DNA of 14,552 nucleotides from assembly GCA_001723855.1 (NCBI GenBank), contig MCBC01000047.1, positions 1 through 14,552 on the forward strand, written 5' to 3'. This DNA is from Candidatus Altarchaeales archaeon WOR_SM1_86-2. GTDB taxonomy: Archaea; Altiarchaeota; Altiarchaeia; IMC4; MCBC01. Under the pieces are notes generated by a model. It did not search any database, had not been told where the DNA came from, and saw only the letters and a list, made by a program, of their open reading frames with translations. The position numbers were made by a program, and so were the translations under genes. Positions 13,005 to 14,552 of this stretch are shown here, one piece after another; the stretch's first letter is position 1; each line of letters begins with the position of its first letter.

Positions 13005-13031
13005 CATAATTTTAAATAAAAAACATAAAAA

Positions 13032-14552
13032 TTATTTAACTGGAAGAGTAAATGTAAACTTACTCCCCCTGCCAAGTTCGCTTTCAACCCATATTTTTCC
13101 ATGATGTCCCTCAATTATATTCTTGCATATTGACAGTCCCAACCCGGTTCCGCCGTATTTGCTTGATACCTGGAAAAATGTATCGAATATTTTTTTCCGG
13201 TTTTCTTCTGAAATGCCTATTCCCGTATCCGTAACCGAAACAACAATATCATTTTTAGCCCTTTTTGCCCCAACAGTTATTTTTCCTTTCTCCTGCGTGA
13301 ATCTGATCGCATTTTCAATGAGATTTTCCATAACCTGGCTTATGCGGTCTTTATCGCATTCAACCAGCACCGATTCGGGATATTTCTTTATAATAGCGAT
13401 CTGTTTTTCCTTTGCCTGAAGCCCCATATTATCAACAGAATTTTCAATAATATCGCAAATATTATTCCCAGCCACCTCGTATTTTAATACACCTGCCCTC
13501 ATCTTGGATATGGTCATTATATCGTCGGTCAATTTAATAAGCCGGTTCGTGTTCATAAGTATGATCTCGGCACCATCTCTTTGTTCTTTAGTTAGTCCTC
13601 CAAGAGACCCGTCCAAAAATAATTGACTTTGAATTTTTACGGGCGTCAGCGGATTTTGAAGTTCATGGGTCACTGAAGTGAAAAATTCATCCTTCATCCG
13701 GTCTATCTCTTTTAGTTCTTTCATTGCTTTATTTAATGTCTCCTCTGCTTTCTTTCGCTCGGTGACGTCTTCAATGGCAAGGAGTATTATCTTCGTTTTC
13801 TCCGGCTCTCTGTATATCTGTCGGGCGTTGAGCAGCATTATTCGTTTGCCGATTGCAGGGAAGTCATGCTCAACCTCAAAGTCCTTGAAGGATGTATTCT
13901 CCGGCAGAATCTCCTCCAGAAGTTTTCGCAGCTCGGGAATATCCCACTGCATGTTCCCAAGTTCATAGATAAATTTACCCTTTGTCCCTTCAGGTTTCAC
14001 TTCGAATGTCCGGCAAAAAGAACGATTAACAGAGATTATCCGCAGGTCGGCGTCCAGCACTACAAGGGGATCACGCACTGTATCTATGATACCCTCGGCG
14101 TAATCAAGAGCATCTTTAACCTGTTCTAAACTGCGTTTAATCTGGTCAATATCAAATAATGCAATTACCGCACCGTCAATCTTGTTCTCCTCGGTCCTGT
14201 AGGGTCTTATCTGCAGTAAATGCCACCCGCCGTTCTTATCCGGTATCTCAAGTTCCTTTGCATGGAGGGTGTCCATCACCTCCCTGAGCATTTGTTCAAT
14301 ATCGGGGATGTCAATCTTTAACTTGATGTCATTAATGCTTCGCCCGATGTCGGCAGGGATGACATTAAGCACCTTTTCTGCCGCAGGCGTTGCCCGCCGG
14401 ATAATCAGGTCGGTTCTCACTATGACGATTGGTATGTCAACACTGATCAAAAGGTTAATCATGTCGTTGTTAATCTCGCTTAATTGAATATTCCTGTTTC
14501 GCAGTTCCTCGTTAAGCGTGTTCAATTCCTCGTTACTGGATTGTAGTTCCTC
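13032..14552 (-). CDS. CheB/CheR-type PAS sensor histidine kinase, 5' end outside the window
   Basis: 506 residues are visible and the frame stays open to the edge, starting EELQSSNEELNTLNEELRNRN. This Glu-rich coiled coil is the linker that follows the CheR methyltransferase domain in CheB-CheR-PAS fusions. Then (counting from the TTG at 14525) come a PAS domain, about 20-125, with DIGRSINDI and LLQIRPYRTEENKIDGAV; a second PAS, about 140-255, ending AIEDVTERKKAEE; HisKA with DEFFTSVTHELQNPLTP (phosphoacceptor His287); and HATPase_c with N box NLIENAIRF (401-409), DTGIG (433-437), FDTFFQ and GGTGLGLS (458-465). No transmembrane segment is visible, so it is probably a soluble sensor. The signal is unknown. 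The TTG at 14525 is not the real start. Confidence 0.9.
   Translation of the reverse strand, partial: EELQSSNEELNTLNEELRNRNIQLSEINNDMINLLISVDIPIVIVRTDLIIRRATPAAEKVLNVIPADIGRSINDIKLKIDIPDIEQMLREVMDTLHAKELEIPDKNGGWHLLQIRPYRTEENKIDGAVIALFDIDQIKRSLEQVKDALDYAEGIIDTVRDPLVVLDADLRIISVNRSFCRTFEVKPEGTKGKFIYELGNMQWDIPELRKLLEEILPENTSFKDFEVEHDFPAIGKRIMLLNARQIYREPEKTKIILLAIEDVTERKKAEETLNKAMKELKEIDRMKDEFFTSVTHELQNPLTPVKIQSQLFLDGSLGGLTKEQRDGAEIILMNTNRLIKLTDDIMTISKMRAGVLKYEVAGNNICDIIENSVDNMGLQAKEKQIAIIKKYPESVLVECDKDRISQVMENLIENAIRFTQEKGKITVGAKRAKNDIVVSVTDTGIGISEENRKKIFDTFFQVSSKYGGTGLGLSICKNIIEGHHGKIWVESELGRGSKFTFTLPVK

Overview
The window looks like chromosome from a euryarchaeon that uses tetrahydromethanopterin-linked C1 chemistry. 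The evidence is an archaeal EF-1alpha, a methenyl-H4MPT cyclohydrolase (Mch), an MC1-type chromatin protein, a QueC of the archaeosine pathway, an intron-containing tRNA-Leu with a bulge-helix-bulge site, tRNAs without encoded CCA, and TATA-like boxes about 27 bases before several start codons (leaderless style). MC1 plus Mch suggests a Methanomicrobia-like or ANME-type lineage. That placement is inference; no 16S or mcrA is present.

Layout. 1-1291: the 3' part of an RqcH-like (NFACT) gene that ends before its usual C-terminal domain, then a convergent rhomboid protease. 1321-1542: tRNA-Ser(GGA) on the minus strand, preceded by a 57-base tandem repeat whose units copy the tRNA 5' end and fold into acceptor-like hairpins. 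1607-2233: an MBL-fold hydrolase. 2237-3139: a CitG-family protein. 3173-5165: an AT-rich two-gene cassette, an ABC/OLD-like AAA ATPase followed by a small Cys-rich protein with a PD-(D/E)XK-like core. 5301-6748: an mch-FKBP operon overlapping by 4 bases. 6981-9384: MC1, a convergent CAX-type cation antiporter, and a large thermonuclease-like protein. MC1 and the nuclease gene share a roughly 107-base upstream element. 9447-9553: intron-containing tRNA-Leu(TAA). 9632-10390: an Lrp-like regulator with two perfect inverted repeats over its promoter. 10391-10922: no gene, but a 58-base direct repeat. 10923-11582: queC. 11704-12975: tuf. 13032-14552: the C-terminal part of a CheB/CheR-type PAS histidine kinase that runs off the right edge.

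Most of this is housekeeping sequence: translation and its quality control, tRNA and tRNA modification, C1 metabolism, chromatin. The strongest candidate for something new is the ATPase-nuclease pair. It has the architecture of a two-gene defence module, lower GC than its neighbours and a near-palindrome at its promoter. The tRNA-Ser leader repeats and the element shared by MC1 and the nuclease gene are the next most interesting signals.
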